From positions 11,267,422 through 11,331,421 of the forward strand of contig NC_040022.1 of assembly GCF_000972845.2 (NCBI RefSeq): DNA of 64,000 nt, read 5' to 3'. The notes under the pieces are model-generated. The model did no database searches. It had not been told where the DNA came from and saw nothing but the letters and a program-made list of their open reading frames with translations. The stretch's first letter is position 1; the number at the start of each line of letters is the position of its first letter. The stretch comes from Larimichthys crocea (Eukaryota > Chordata > Actinopteri > Sciaenidae). The translations under genes and the position numbers were made by a program. Positions 26,743 to 37,811 of this stretch are shown here, piece after piece.

Positions 26743-27344
26743 ACTTTTTTTTCAGTGATATTCATGCACACACTGCCAACTCACTCTTTGCAGTGGTGGC
26801 AGGGTTATGGGCGTCCACTGAAGACAAACATTCTTTGAGAAATCACAGTAATAAATTGTAACTTCAGATCTTGTGTGATAAACTTCAGACTCAGACTTTT
26901 TCTGTCCAAGGCAATCCAGCTGACTGATGTCTGAGCGGTGCAAACATACACGCATACACACATAATACATACATAATGTACATTTTCATCTGTTTTTATT
27001 AGATTTGTTCAGTGTACAATAATGATGCTGACCTGTGCTGAGAACAAAACCTGACTTGATGAAATAAGGGGCCGCCTCAAAAGTGCATGCAGATAAATCA
27101 AGAGAACTTTCATCAGGATTTCCTCCATTTTTTTTGCACAAACTTAAATAATTATGGCTCTTCTTTTTGTCTTATTATTTATTATGGTGCATTTTATATC
27201 ATAGATATTCATCTGGCTTTCAACACACAACCTGTTTTTAAGGTCCTCTTCTGTTCTTTAACAGTCTAAACGTGGTTAACATATCAATCAGTGTTATTTG
27301 GAATATTTTGATGCACGATGTGTATAATGCACTGACAGTATATA

Positions 27345-27640
27345 GAATGGACAGTGTATCCGTGACGTCACCCACATGTTTCTGAAGGGCCGCTCTCTTC
27401 CGCCTGCCGGCTAATCTAAAAATTTGGAAAAGACGTGCATCAAACAAGCCGCCTGCAAGGTCACCCACCTGTCAATCAAAGCTGCCACAATGTTAAATAT
27501 GCACAACTTTAAACTTTAATATCATCTGAACAGGTGAGTTGTATATAAATTCACCCTCAGTACAATTGTCATGAACGGGGAAATTAGCTACAGAGACCAA
27601 AACAGTTTTTTGTACCAGGCTGTAAACATGTTTATTTCTG
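27345..27640 (+). repeat. Dispersed repeat family A, copy 4
   Basis: Forward-strand copy with CACATGTTTCTGAAGGGCCG, GGCTAATCTAAAAATTTGGA, GAGTTGTATATAAATTCACC and the final GTACCAGGCTGTAAACATGT. It is truncated after TTTATTTCTG relative to copy 1. Confidence 0.72.
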
Positions 27641-28204
27641 TGTGTGTGTTTTGTTCCAAGAAGACAGGAGCAGAAGCTTAACACTGTCTGACATCACCAG
27701 ATTCGAACTTGTCCCTGAATGAACAGACATCGCATGCTTGGTATTTTATGCCAATTAACAGCACCTTATCATTACAGTCCCAACGCTCTGCCAGCTCGTG
27801 TCTGTGCCGGGACGTGGGGTGTTTGTCTCGACGTGTGTCGGGCGTGTAGCCAGGTTTGTTTACATGCAGGTACGTGAGCTTCAAGCATACACAGAGTCAT
27901 AAATGAAAGTACTCCATGTACTCCCTTCACATGAGTTTCACGCCACACAGTGCAGCAATTCAGTCAGTGAAATGAAAAGAGAAGTTCATCATATTGAAAT
28001 ATTTAAGTCATTTTCATATTAATGTGCCACAGCAGCTGTTTCCCTATTTCCAATGTCTTCTTTTTGAAAGTGTCATGAAGCCCCACATGAAGCTCAGGTC
28101 TTGATTACTTATTAATAACTTAGTTATCAGTAGCTTTAAGTTATTGTCATGTAACGTATCAAAACTACAGAAATCACAGGATGTGAGGAAAATAAACTCT
28201 GTTA

Positions 28205-28345
28205 AAGTAATAGTCTGACATTTTGGGAAACACCCTTGTTCACTTTCTTGCCAAAGGTTAGATGACATCACTGATCCGCTCTCATGTCTGTACATTACAT
28301 CCACAGGTCAGTTAGCTTAGCTTAGCACAGAGAGTGCAAATGGTG
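28205..28345. repeat. Dispersed fish repeat containing TTAGCTTAGCTTAGCA
   Basis: GTAATAGTCTGACATTTTGG, then CTTTCTTGCCAAAGGTTAGA and GTCAGTTAGCTTAGCTTAGC. A related GCTTAGCTTAGCTTAGCTTC piece lies at 15356-15400. A known type of dispersed fish sequence, class unknown. Confidence 0.45.
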
Positions 28346-29235
28346 TGAAACAGCAACATACCCACCAGTAAGTTCTGTCTTTCATTCACATATGTTCACA
28401 TGCTGGACCTTCAGACTGAGCCAGGCTAACTATTTCTTTAATGATTTACTTTATTATAAAGATGTTATAACTGTAATCTGGCATGACTCTTGTTTAATCT
28501 CTTAATAATCAGAAAGAATTAACATCTCACTATAGGTGTCACCACAAATCTCTGTGATTCTGCACCATTCCTGTCTAGAATAAAAACAAATAGAATAGAA
28601 ACGAATCGAATCGAATAGCCTGAGTCAAAGCATTACTGGATATTTTCCTCTGTTGATCATTTCTCTCTCTGCTGTCTGGCAGCGGAGAGTGCTCATAGTT
28701 TCCATCCTCAGCCTGTCTGCTCCGTGTGTGTCAGTGTGTGTGTGTGTGTGTGTGTGTGTGGAGGGGGGATGGGTTTGATATTCTTTGCATGTTGGGAAAC
28801 AGAGAAAGTAAGTGCAACAGAGAGACCTAAAGTGTGTTAAACATTCCTCTCTCTCTCTCTCTCTGGCTGCACTGAGTCACTCCTCGGTCTACTTTTCCAT
28901 TTGTTCACTCCCAGCTGGCCCCCTCCTCTCTTCTTTTTAATGCAGCCCATCCTTTATTCGACACTTTCCTCCTTCATTTTATTCTCTGTCTTTCATTAAG
29001 CATCTTTCTTTGTAGATGAGGAAACTTCATTTGGCTGGCTGCCACAGGCATCGCTGTTAGACCCTCAATGTTACGCCTCGCGGCTCAGGAAACATGCCCT
29101 GTGAATGAAACAACATTCGAAGCGTTTATTGCACGCATGCGATTGGCTGCTGATGACTGATGTCACTCAGTTGTTCCTGGGATGTTGCATTGTGGCCGGA
29201 GGGTCTCCCTCTGCTGACATAGAGCCTGTGAGGAT

Positions 29236-29318
29236 GTCTGCCTGTCTGCCTGTCTGTCTGCCTGTCTGTCTGTCTGCCTGTCTGTCTATCTGTCTATATG
29301 TCTGTCTGTCTGTCTGTG
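29236..29318. repeat. (TGTC/TGCC)n tetranucleotide tract
   Basis: About 20 units of TGTC with TGCC and TATC variants. It encodes an artificial Cys-Leu-Ser-Val frame that is not a gene. Confidence 0.9.
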
Positions 29319-30235
29319 GTTGGCTGTTACTGCTTCGACATGATCTGCATCAGAGAACCAGACAGAGGGAGAAAGAGCACAGACCACAGAACAAAATGAC
29401 TTTAGGACATTCTACAGATGAGATTTGGTGAACATGGTGTATAACTTCTGTCAGGCTAACAGTGACTATGGTAACATGCTGCTGTTTAGCAGGTATGATC
29501 AGTGGTGTAGTGGCGTCTGGAGAAGTGGGTATACTCTTGATTTATGCTCATCACAAAGGATAAGGACCAAAAGATGACCTAAAGATTGACTGACCCACTA
29601 CATCATTATCCCTCTGAGTGAAGTATTTATTAGTCCTTACTCCATCCACTCATAAAAAAATGGACAAATGTGTCATGTCTTTGGCATCCTAGGAGAAAAA
29701 ACTCAGCTCATGGAAGACTACTGAATCATTAGAGGGGGTTTAGAAATGGACACAAGCAATTCCATCTATTAAAAAATAAGTAGGTATACTCCATATACCT
29801 GCATGTACCCTGCTCTACACCACTGGGTGCAATGTTAGCATGGTAAGTCTGAAGGAATGCAATTAGTTTGGCAGGTATTTAATCAAAAAACAAAGTTTTT
29901 GGACCTGATGATGTAGCTAGATGACAGTTCCACTAGGAGAACTTCCTCGAGCTTGTTAGAACCCCATCAGGTCTCGGCCTTTGTCATTGAAAAGGAGACA
30001 CCTTATGATACCAAACATCATTCTCATATGTTGTTTGACAGTTCAGTTGTGGGACAGATAATATACAAACATACATGTGTGGCAGCTTTTACATGCCGTT
30101 ATCATTAATGAGCAGTTGAGGCCCAGACATAGTAGGAATTCGGCAAAAATGGTTGCTTTGCTCAGGACAGTTTGACAATCTGACAATCCAACTTGTAGCT
30201 CTCTGTTCCACCCAATCCATCCCTTCTTGAGAGAG

Positions 30236-30450
30236 AACCAACTACTTGTTAAGTTCTTTGATGGGCTCACCACAGGAAATGTCAGGGAATCACCTCGCTG
30301 GTCGGTCAGATTCACCCTCTGGTCACCATGAATGCACATTCCCAAATTCAGAGCCATCGATTCACTAGTTGTGGAGATATTTTAGTCTGGATCGAAGCTG
30401 TGGAATAAACCGACAGACTGACGCTGCCACTGCTAGAACCACATCACAAG
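30236..30450 (+). repeat. Dispersed repeat family B, copy 1
   Basis: Contains CACCCTCTGGTCACCATGAA, GATTCACTAGTTGTGGAGAT and ATTTTAGTCTGGATCGAAGC. The same order of phrases occurs at 35150-35355 (GGGAACCATGACTG, CCAGTGGTTGTCCAGATGTT, TTCAGTCTGGAGCAAAGTG). This repeat is common in fish; no coding capacity. Confidence 0.6.
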
Positions 30451-30753
30451 AACATGAACAGAAGCAAACGATGCAGATTCACTGTGGATGGTGTAAAATG
30501 AGTTTTTTTGTGTTCATCTCAGTGTTTTGTCACTAGAATCAGCCAATAAAGGAAGACAAACTGACGCAAAGAAACAAAAGTGACCAAAAAAGAGCGTCGG
30601 CTGCAGGAAGCCTTCGCTGTGAACGCTTCATTTCATACATGTCTGTGTGATCTTGGAGCATTTTGAACGTAGCGTTCTTCTTTTATGTTTTCAGTCTGTT
30701 TCATTTTGTTCTTGCGGTTACCAAAGGAGTGTGTCGCGTTTGCCACACACACA

Positions 30754-30797
<44 letters not shown>

Positions 30798-31045
30798 CTT
30801 ACTGTATATTTAGATGCCAGACACCCTCCTCAACCCTGTCTGAGTTTACCTTGGCAAGCACATCAAAAATCAGCGTCTGTCTGTGTGTGTAGTTTTGTCG
30901 AGTAAATGACTGCCTTGCTCAGGGGCACCTCACGCCCCTGACAGCACAACGATTTTACTACTTCAGTAGTATTATGTGTACCCATGGTAGTATTATCTGG
31001 GAAAATCAGTGCAGCTCTGAGTTCAGTTTGACCTCATTGACAGAA

Positions 31046-31086
<41 letters not shown>

Positions 31087-31433
31087 CATAGAGGAGTTAT
31101 AGAGCAGGGGGAGGGAAGTGAGTCATACTTGTGGACGTGGCTTCCCTCTCTCTCTCTCTCACTCTCTCTCTGTCTCTCCCTCTCTCTCTTTTTTGCACTC
31201 GATCCCTGCGTCTCGGTCTTCATCCGTCCCTCCTTTCTGCTTCCCAAACCAGAGCGAGGCCTTCAATTATCTGTTTTCTGGCAAAGAGAGAGAGAGAAAG
31301 AAAGATGGAGACTGTGGACTAAGAAGACCTTCATTTCATCACAACACTGCCTCTCTCTCTCTCTCTCTCTTTTCCTCTCTCTATCTCCCTCAGCCTAGGA
31401 ATTTCCTTTATAATGTTCTTTGAGATTAAAATG

Positions 31434-31479
<46 letters not shown>

Positions 31480-31965
31480 GTAATTCCAGTAGGTAGTTTT
31501 AATAACAGGTGGCAGTAGAGTGTAGTCAGTCTAGCCCACAGGCCTGCACTTTACACACACACCCACTGAATTAACTTATTACATCCTTACGGGCAATTTA
31601 AAGTCTTTTCTCTTCTCTTTCTATATCCGCCACTCATGATATCTGTGTTTCTTTCTTCTTTCAGCATTCCCTTTTTGATCAAATGCAATCGATTCTTTTA
31701 AAAGCGCTGCAAAAAGTGCTAAGAGTACAACTGCTTATGGTTGAGAAGACAACAAGACAAAGACAAACTGTGTTAAAAAAAAAAAAAAAAGTGAGTAAAA
31801 AGTTATGGTTTAAGGTTACTGCTTTTACACTGAAACCTCACCCGGCACATCTCCGTCACATCATGGCCTCAACATTGTTTTTGGTCTGTTCTCTGCGTGA
31901 CTTCAAACCCAAGCAGGATCGTTAAAGAAGTTTTGCCAGACAGATTTTTTTTAAAATACATATTT

Positions 31966-32087
31966 TTGGCCTTTTCAAGCTTTATTGGATAGAGAGAGCT
32001 GAGGAGTGACAGGAATGTGGGGGACGACATGCAGCAACGGGCCACAGGTCGGATTCGAACCCTGGGCCACTGCAGCAAGGACTGAGC
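31966..32087 (-). mobile_element. Short tRNA-related SINE of a second family
   Basis: Contains CAAGCTTTATTGGATAGAGA, GACGACATGCAGCAACGGGC and GGTCGGATTCGAACCCTGGG; the last is a reverse-strand box B. This compact repeat is abundant in fish genomes as I know them. A stretch of T follows at 32088. Confidence 0.65.
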
Positions 32088-32299
32088 TTTTTTTTTCTAT
32101 ATATGCTACATAGTTAAATTGTTGCTCTTTTGGCTGTTTTTGCAATCAGAGGTTTGCACGAGGTGTTTTATTTTGAAAATCGACTATCAAAAATAGAACA
32201 GCTGGGTATTCTCGGCAGAACCGAGTGGAGACCCGCTTCCAGGGCGCTTCTGTTCTGAAACCTTGACTACAATGGCCTCAATAAGATCCAGAGCCTGTG

Positions 32300-33475
32300 G
32301 GTTTTTGTACCAGGCTGTAAACATGTTTATTTCCAACCCGTTCTCATTCCCAACATGTAAAATACCGATGCTTTGTCACACCCCTTGGCGTCTGATACCG
32401 ACGTAAAAGGTACCCTTCCGTGTCTGTATGAAACGCTCTGGGTGACTGTCAATTTACCAGTGTGACGGCATGCTTTTTAATAAAACACACCCTATCAAAT
32501 ATGTCAATTCGACTTTGATGATTTCTTCGACAAAACACTGAACAAAACTCACATGGTGAGTGTGCTGCATGGTGCTTTTGTGATCCTTTGAGCAGCCCAG
32601 AAAGCTTTCCATGAATAAAATTGTTACTGTATATGAATATATACACAGTACAGCTCCAGCGCAAACTGCACACAGGAAATTTCATTTTTCCTTCTCAAAA
32701 GGTCTGTTGATAACAAGCTCTGTCTAAAAACAGACATTATAAAAAGCACATTAAACAGAGAAGTGATTAACTTTTTATTTTATCAGTCATAATATCAATG
32801 GTGACACACACAGTGTTTGTGCTGAAAAACGTTGATGATATTATTAAAAGAAATCTTTAACAACACGAGAAAAACACTTCCGGGCAGAGGGTCCTCGGTT
32901 GTCCAATCAGATTGTAGCTCACAAATCGTCAGTGGTCGAGCATTCTGTTTATTTCTCAGGCTAGAAGGAGAAAAAAAACATACCGAGGGCCACAACATGA
33001 AGCTATTTTATTGTTGAATTATCAGTGACACTTTGGCGTGTTTGTGCTGAGAAACGTTGATGATATCAATAAAAGAAATCCTTGACATAGTGAGAAAAAC
33101 AGTTCCGGGCAGAGGGTTCTCGGTTGTCCAATCAGATTGTAGCTTGCAGCGTCATGTATCGCTGTGGTCGGGTTATTATTGGAGTGAATGGACGGCTGGA
33201 GCTCTGCTCTGAGCGTCTCTTACCAGCGCAAACGGATTATACTGGAGTCAATGGACAACCCAGAGCGTTTCATACAGACGCGGAAGGGTACCTTTTACGT
33301 CGGTATCAGACGCCAAGGGGCGTGACAAAGCGTCGGTATTTTACGCGTTGGGAATGAGAACGGGTTGTTATTTCTGCTGTGAAGTTGGACATTTGGACAT
33401 CATGGGGACTTATGGAGACTGACTCACTTCTGGAGCCAGCCTCGAGTGGACATTTAAGGAAGGGCAGTTTTTAGA
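32300..33475 (+). repeat. Dispersed repeat family A, copy 5, split by a TIR element
   Basis: The left piece (32302-32333) ends GTAAACATGTTTATTTC and the right piece resumes at 33368 with TTATTTCTGCTGTGAAGTTG, continuing through GACTGACTCACTTCTGGAGC to about 33475. In copy 1 these two pieces are contiguous, so the 1,034 bases between them are an insertion. Confidence 0.85.
32334..33367. mobile_element. Non-autonomous DNA transposon with 110-base TIRs and 7-base target duplication
   Basis: A 1,034-base insertion in repeat family A. The ends are inverted: 32334-32443 starts CAACCCGTTCTCATTCCCAA, and 33258-33367 is its reverse complement with five mismatches. TTATTTC is duplicated at 32327-32333 and 33368-33374. 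No transposase ORF. Internally, about 140 bases are directly repeated (32801-32938 and 33025-33170). All five arm differences are CpG in the right arm against TpG or CpA in the left. The superfamily is not clear: 7-base duplications are not typical of the common fish hAT (8) or Tc1 (2) elements. Confidence 0.85.
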
Positions 33476-33482
33476 TTACATT

Positions 33483-33690
33483 ATATTAGATTAGATAATA
33501 CTTTATTTATCCCACAACGGGGAAATTCACTTGTTTACAGCAGCGAAAAATAGAATCAAGGAGGGAAAAACACAAGTGTACATATTTACAAAAAGTACAA
33601 AAGTAGAATGTGCAGATTTACAAAACAAGTACTAAGGTAGAACATAAACTTAAAAAAAAAACAAAAAAAACTATATTGGCCACAGAGGCT
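33483..33690. repeat. Retrotransposon tail-like dispersed repeat
   Basis: AGATTAGATAATACTTTATT, then TATCCCACAACGGGGAAATT and an A-rich series with repeated AAAAGTACAAAAGTAGAA-like units. It resembles the ends of fish LINE/SINE elements of the TTTATTNATCCC type. Family uncertain. Confidence 0.5.
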
Positions 33691-33979
33691 GCCACTTGGT
33701 TTACCTCTAAAAAAACATGACCATTTCCACCACTGGATTAACCCTATGTACAAAAAAACATCCATCAGGATTATGATGGATCACCTCCTAGTGAGTTATT
33801 ATTTCTTAGCCAGGCGTTGTTTATACACTTTGGCTTTATTGAGCTTTAGCTCCTTCCTTGGTGTATTTTCTTTTAAAAAGTCAACGTGAGTTTGTTACTA
33901 GACACTGTGACTGTGTTGGAGGACACAGCAGACACAGAGTGGGCAGTTACAGTTGGTCAGTTCCTGTCGAGCACCGAAG

Positions 33980-33981
<2 letters not shown>

Positions 33982-34028
<47 letters not shown>

Positions 34029-34112
34029 GAACCCATGATTATTAGGTGGAAGCCTCCCGTTCTTACCATACACACACTTGCAGTAAATGATTATTAGCAG
34101 GAGGCCCCCTTT

Positions 34113-34143
<31 letters not shown>

Positions 34144-34371
34144 CCTCTCCTGTCTTTGCCAGTAGCGTAAACATCAAACAACCAATAGCTTCCGTTCATA
34201 AAGAGCTCATTACACACACACACAAACACCTACACACACACACATACACACACACACACACACACATGGGTGCATGTTTAACCATTGCTGAGGCTGTCAA
34301 AGGCAGTAATGAGAAAGCAGCAGGTAGGCTAAACTTTTCATCCTCCTTCTCTCTCTCTCTTTCGCTCTCGT

Positions 34372-34445
<74 letters not shown>

Positions 34446-34446
34446 A
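33982..34446. repeat. Cluster of CA and CT microsatellites
   Basis: CA 33982-34024, CA 34113-34139, CA-rich 34211-34266, then a compound (CT)n(CA)n tract at 34373-34446. Four tracts in 465 bases. Confidence 0.9.
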
Positions 34447-34979
34447 TACGCTGTCTTGCTGTGTGTGATGACAGACAGCTGTGTGTTCAGGTTTTACAAC
34501 CTGAGAGGAAGTGCAAAGTCGACAGCAGAGCAACATCAAAGCGGCCGCTACTGTACAGTTAAGTGTGGTTTAATTCAATGTGCTGATGCTCAGTTTGGTT
34601 CACTTTACTTCAGATGCATGAAATTTACTTTAAAACACAAGATCACGCACGTTGGGCACTGCTGTTCAATCCTCAAATGATATTATCCTCTTGAGTTCTC
34701 AAACCTAATCACATCTTTGCATTTACGGGCACTCCATCGTCATTCCGTCCTCACATGAACGACCTGCAACCATCGATCAAACTGAAGTGTAAGAGGATTA
34801 CTTATTCTCTGTCCTGACAAACACACACAGCTAACATCTGGATAGTAGGACTGCACTGTCTTAGTCACGGTCCGCATTCAGACCTGGAGCGAATCGAAGT
34901 AAGCAAACACATGCATCAGTAAAACACAGGGCAACTAAGTCTACAGTACGGTCATGCTGGAGGCAGCTTTGCACTACAG

Positions 34980-35355
34980 TGCTTTGTGCTAAACACTAAC
35001 ATCAACACACTAACGTGCTCACAAAGGCAGCCATAGGATTTACTGGACAAATTAAAATTTTGGGATGGGATGAAGTGAAGTTTGCTCCCTAGATGTGTCC
35101 CAATTTACCCCATAGGATGAACTGTATCATCCAATAGCTGTTCAGACATTCTAGTTAAAACCAAAGATCTCCACTCCATGATGGCTTTAGGTGGAAATTC
35201 AAGGGATGACCAAAGTAAGTAGGTTCAATCATCTGGGAACCATGACTGTCTGGACAAAGTTTCATGTCAATCCATCCAGTGGTTGTCCAGATGTTTCAGT
35301 CTGGAGCAAAGTGTTGGATTGACCAACCAACATTTTCGTTTCTAGAGGCATAGCT
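34980..35355 (+). repeat. Dispersed repeat family B, copy 2
   Basis: Begins with the GTGCTAAACACTAACATC and CTAACGTGCTCACAAAGGC part typical of this family and continues through TTTCATGTCAATCCATCCAG to GGATTGACCAACCAAC. Diverged from the copy at 30236. Confidence 0.55.
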
Positions 35356-36246
35356 GACGTGAACACTTTACACACAGTGTATGGAGATTGTAGAATTTTA
35401 CTGCACGGCTTTGTTGAATACTCAATTCTGATTGGTCAGTTACATCTTTCTAAGGTGCTATGAATAACAGACTGTTTCTATAAAGGCACTTCTGATCATA
35501 GACTCTGGAGGACCACAATGGATGTAAGAAGATCTTTTTAAATCAACAAAATCATTATGAATCAATAATTTACCACTGAATATTGATTCATCTTGTGAGT
35601 AGCCGTGCGATTACGGACAATAAACCGCTTTAAGGTGAGTTTATTTCACAACAATGACCAGCTTGCTTTACATTATCAGTCACTGGCTAACTAGGGAGAA
35701 GATAAAATGAACTGATTAATTATTTAGTCAATTTAGTCAAATAATCTGTCAACAGCAAGCCAATAAATAGAGCTCAGCTTGTCAAATATGATAATTTTTT
35801 TTTGCTTTTTTCTGTTTCAGAACAGTGTGGATAGAATCCCCCCCCCTGATTTTGACCTCTACCAAAGAACAGTTCAATAAATTCACTGTGTTTTTATTAA
35901 TAATAATAAATCTGCTGGCTGAGATGATGCAGATTTCCGGACCTCCTGCATGTATGTAAATGGATCACAGTATCACAATGGTAAAGTGTGACTGACAGAG
36001 TTGTTGTGTGTTTAGAGTCCAAACTAGCTCGCATGCGTTTGCTTGTTGAAGCATCCTGGCTGCATTGTGACTGAAGCTGCCAACGGTTCAGATCCAGATC
36101 AAGACACATCTGTGTGTGCGTGTGCATGTGTGTGTGTGTGGTTACAATGAAGGCAGCTCCACCCTGAAGTCTGTCTCCCTGCTAACTGACCACAGTACAT
36201 GTACAGCGCAGAGAGTCAGTCGGACAGTTAGTAACAAAAGGACAAT

Positions 36247-36343
36247 CAGACAATCTGACAGACAGACAGACAGTCAGACAATCAGGCAGATAGACAGACA
36301 GTCAGTCAGACAGAGAGACAGACAGTCAGTCAAACAGTCACAG
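36247..36343. repeat. (GACA/GTCA)n tetranucleotide tract
   Basis: Degenerate run of CAGA and CAGT units, about 97 bases. It is followed from about 36410 to 36610 by a pyrimidine-rich block on the + strand. Confidence 0.85.
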
Positions 36344-36762
36344 CAGTGCTGCGAGTAATGACTGCTTCTATTTCAGTCTGTTTGGAGAACACACTGCCCT
36401 CCAGCCAAGGACACACGCCCTTTTCTTCCTTCATCTTACTTTGAATCTCCTTCTTCTCTTCTTTTGTTTTCTTTTTGTTTTCTAGATCTCGTTTTCTTCT
36501 CATCTCCATCTTCCTTGTTGTTCTTCTCTTCTATTCCACTTTGACATCATCCTCTCCTCCATCAGTTGTCTCTCCTCTTTCCTCCGCCTCCTCTTCTGAT
36601 CTCCCTGCAGTCATGGTTGTGTTACTGTTATTAACATGTTATTAGAGCTTTACATTTTCACAAAGAAAAGAAGGGGCTGCTGTCACAGCGCTGAATGTTT
36701 TCCTGCTTATTTACTCTCAGTCCATCTGTCTGACTCAGTGAACAGAACCCAAAATCCTGAGC

Positions 36763-37262
36763 TCAGATAAAAATACGCAGGAGTCCAGTTCGAAAATGTG
36801 GGTCTAGTTCAGTGCTTGACAAACTCATATTCATGTCCTCTTTTTTCTTGTTCTTGAATAGAGCGTCACCTGGAATGGTTTGAGGAGTTTCCAGAGGTGT
36901 TGGCTGCTTCACTCTCGTGTCTTTGTCATCCCAAACGATCCCAACTGGATTTAGGTTGGGAGATTGTGGAGGCCGAGTCATCTGATGCAGCACTCCATCA
37001 CTCTCCTTGTCAAATAGTCCTTAGTGTGGGGGGGTGTTTTGGGTCATTGTACTGATGACAAATCAAATCCCACAAAGCTCAAACCAGATGGAATGGCATG
37101 TCGATGAAGAATTTTATGGTAGCTATGATGGTTAAGAGTGGCTTGAATTTTTAATAAATCACCAATAGTGTCACCAGCAAAGAACTCCCACGCCATCACA
37201 CCTCCTCTTCCATACTTGTAGATACTGTCCACTTACCTTCTCTGCATCTCACAAAGACATGG
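36763..37262 (-). pseudogene. Dead Tc1/mariner transposase (C-terminal part)
   Basis: On the - strand, 37232-37044 encodes a Tc1-like stretch including GGVMAWEFFAGDTIGDLL and LHRHAIPSGL, and 36993-36763 encodes MLHQMTRPPQSPNLNP followed by VWDD. The NDPKH motif with the second catalytic Asp lies between them in another reading frame (near 37048), so a frameshift and stops break the gene. The third catalytic residue, Glu after NP[IV] in DD34E transposases, is Gly here (GGG for GAG). The N-terminal half and terminal inverted repeats are not seen. Confidence 0.85.
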
Positions 37263-37729
37263 CGATGTGTTTTATTTCTGGATATTTTATACTCTTTTAC
37301 CCATTTTAGGCTCTTTTTTTTTGCACGCATACTTTGTAAATAAAAATATAATGTATATTAATGTATACAATATAGATCAGTGGCATACAAAACAGTCAGT
37401 GCAAAATAAAGGGGACACTATAAAAAACTTTCTTATCAAAAATATATTCAGAAATGAACTATACATGGATTTTTCATTTAATTTTTGAATTATTATTACT
37501 TTATTTATTTATGTATAAATGTATGTGTATGCAGGCACGTGTCTACATGTATGTATGCACTTAAAACTGAGGCACAAATATAATTTTGTATAGATAGCAT
37601 TAGAAGCAGCTGACAGTAAATATCAGAGTTTCCAAATGAGCAAAACAAACAAAAAAAAACACACACACAATATAAAATTTTACACATTGGTATGTTTGTT
37701 GAAAATGTACATATAAGTACATATTTTTA

Positions 37730-37811
37730 AGAAGTTGCAGCGCATTACATAGAATATATACCTGTTTTGTAGAAGTTGCAGCGCATTACATAGAATATAT
37801 ACCTGTTTTGT
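37730..37811 (+). repeat. Perfect 41-base tandem duplication
   Basis: Unit AGAAGTTGCAGCGCATTACA plus TAGAATATATACCTGTTTTGT occurs at 37730-37770 and again, without a mismatch, at 37771-37811. Identity between the two units points to a recent event or an assembly repeat. Confidence 0.95.

Larger units (their letters stand above)
25446..31960. other. Intergenic DNA; no gene recognised
   Basis: Holds CA tracts 26424-26462 and 26541-26582, a TG tract 26704-26741, repeat A at 27345, the TTAGC repeat at 28205, a TGTC/TGCC tract 29236-29318, repeat B at 30236, CA 30743-30793, GA 31046-31083 and CT 31436-31474. Elsewhere I see nothing nameable. Confidence 0.55.

Noticed and set aside
37730..37811. 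Possible CRISPR-like or satellite array
   Set aside because: Only two units without spacers in vertebrate DNA; it is a simple tandem duplication.
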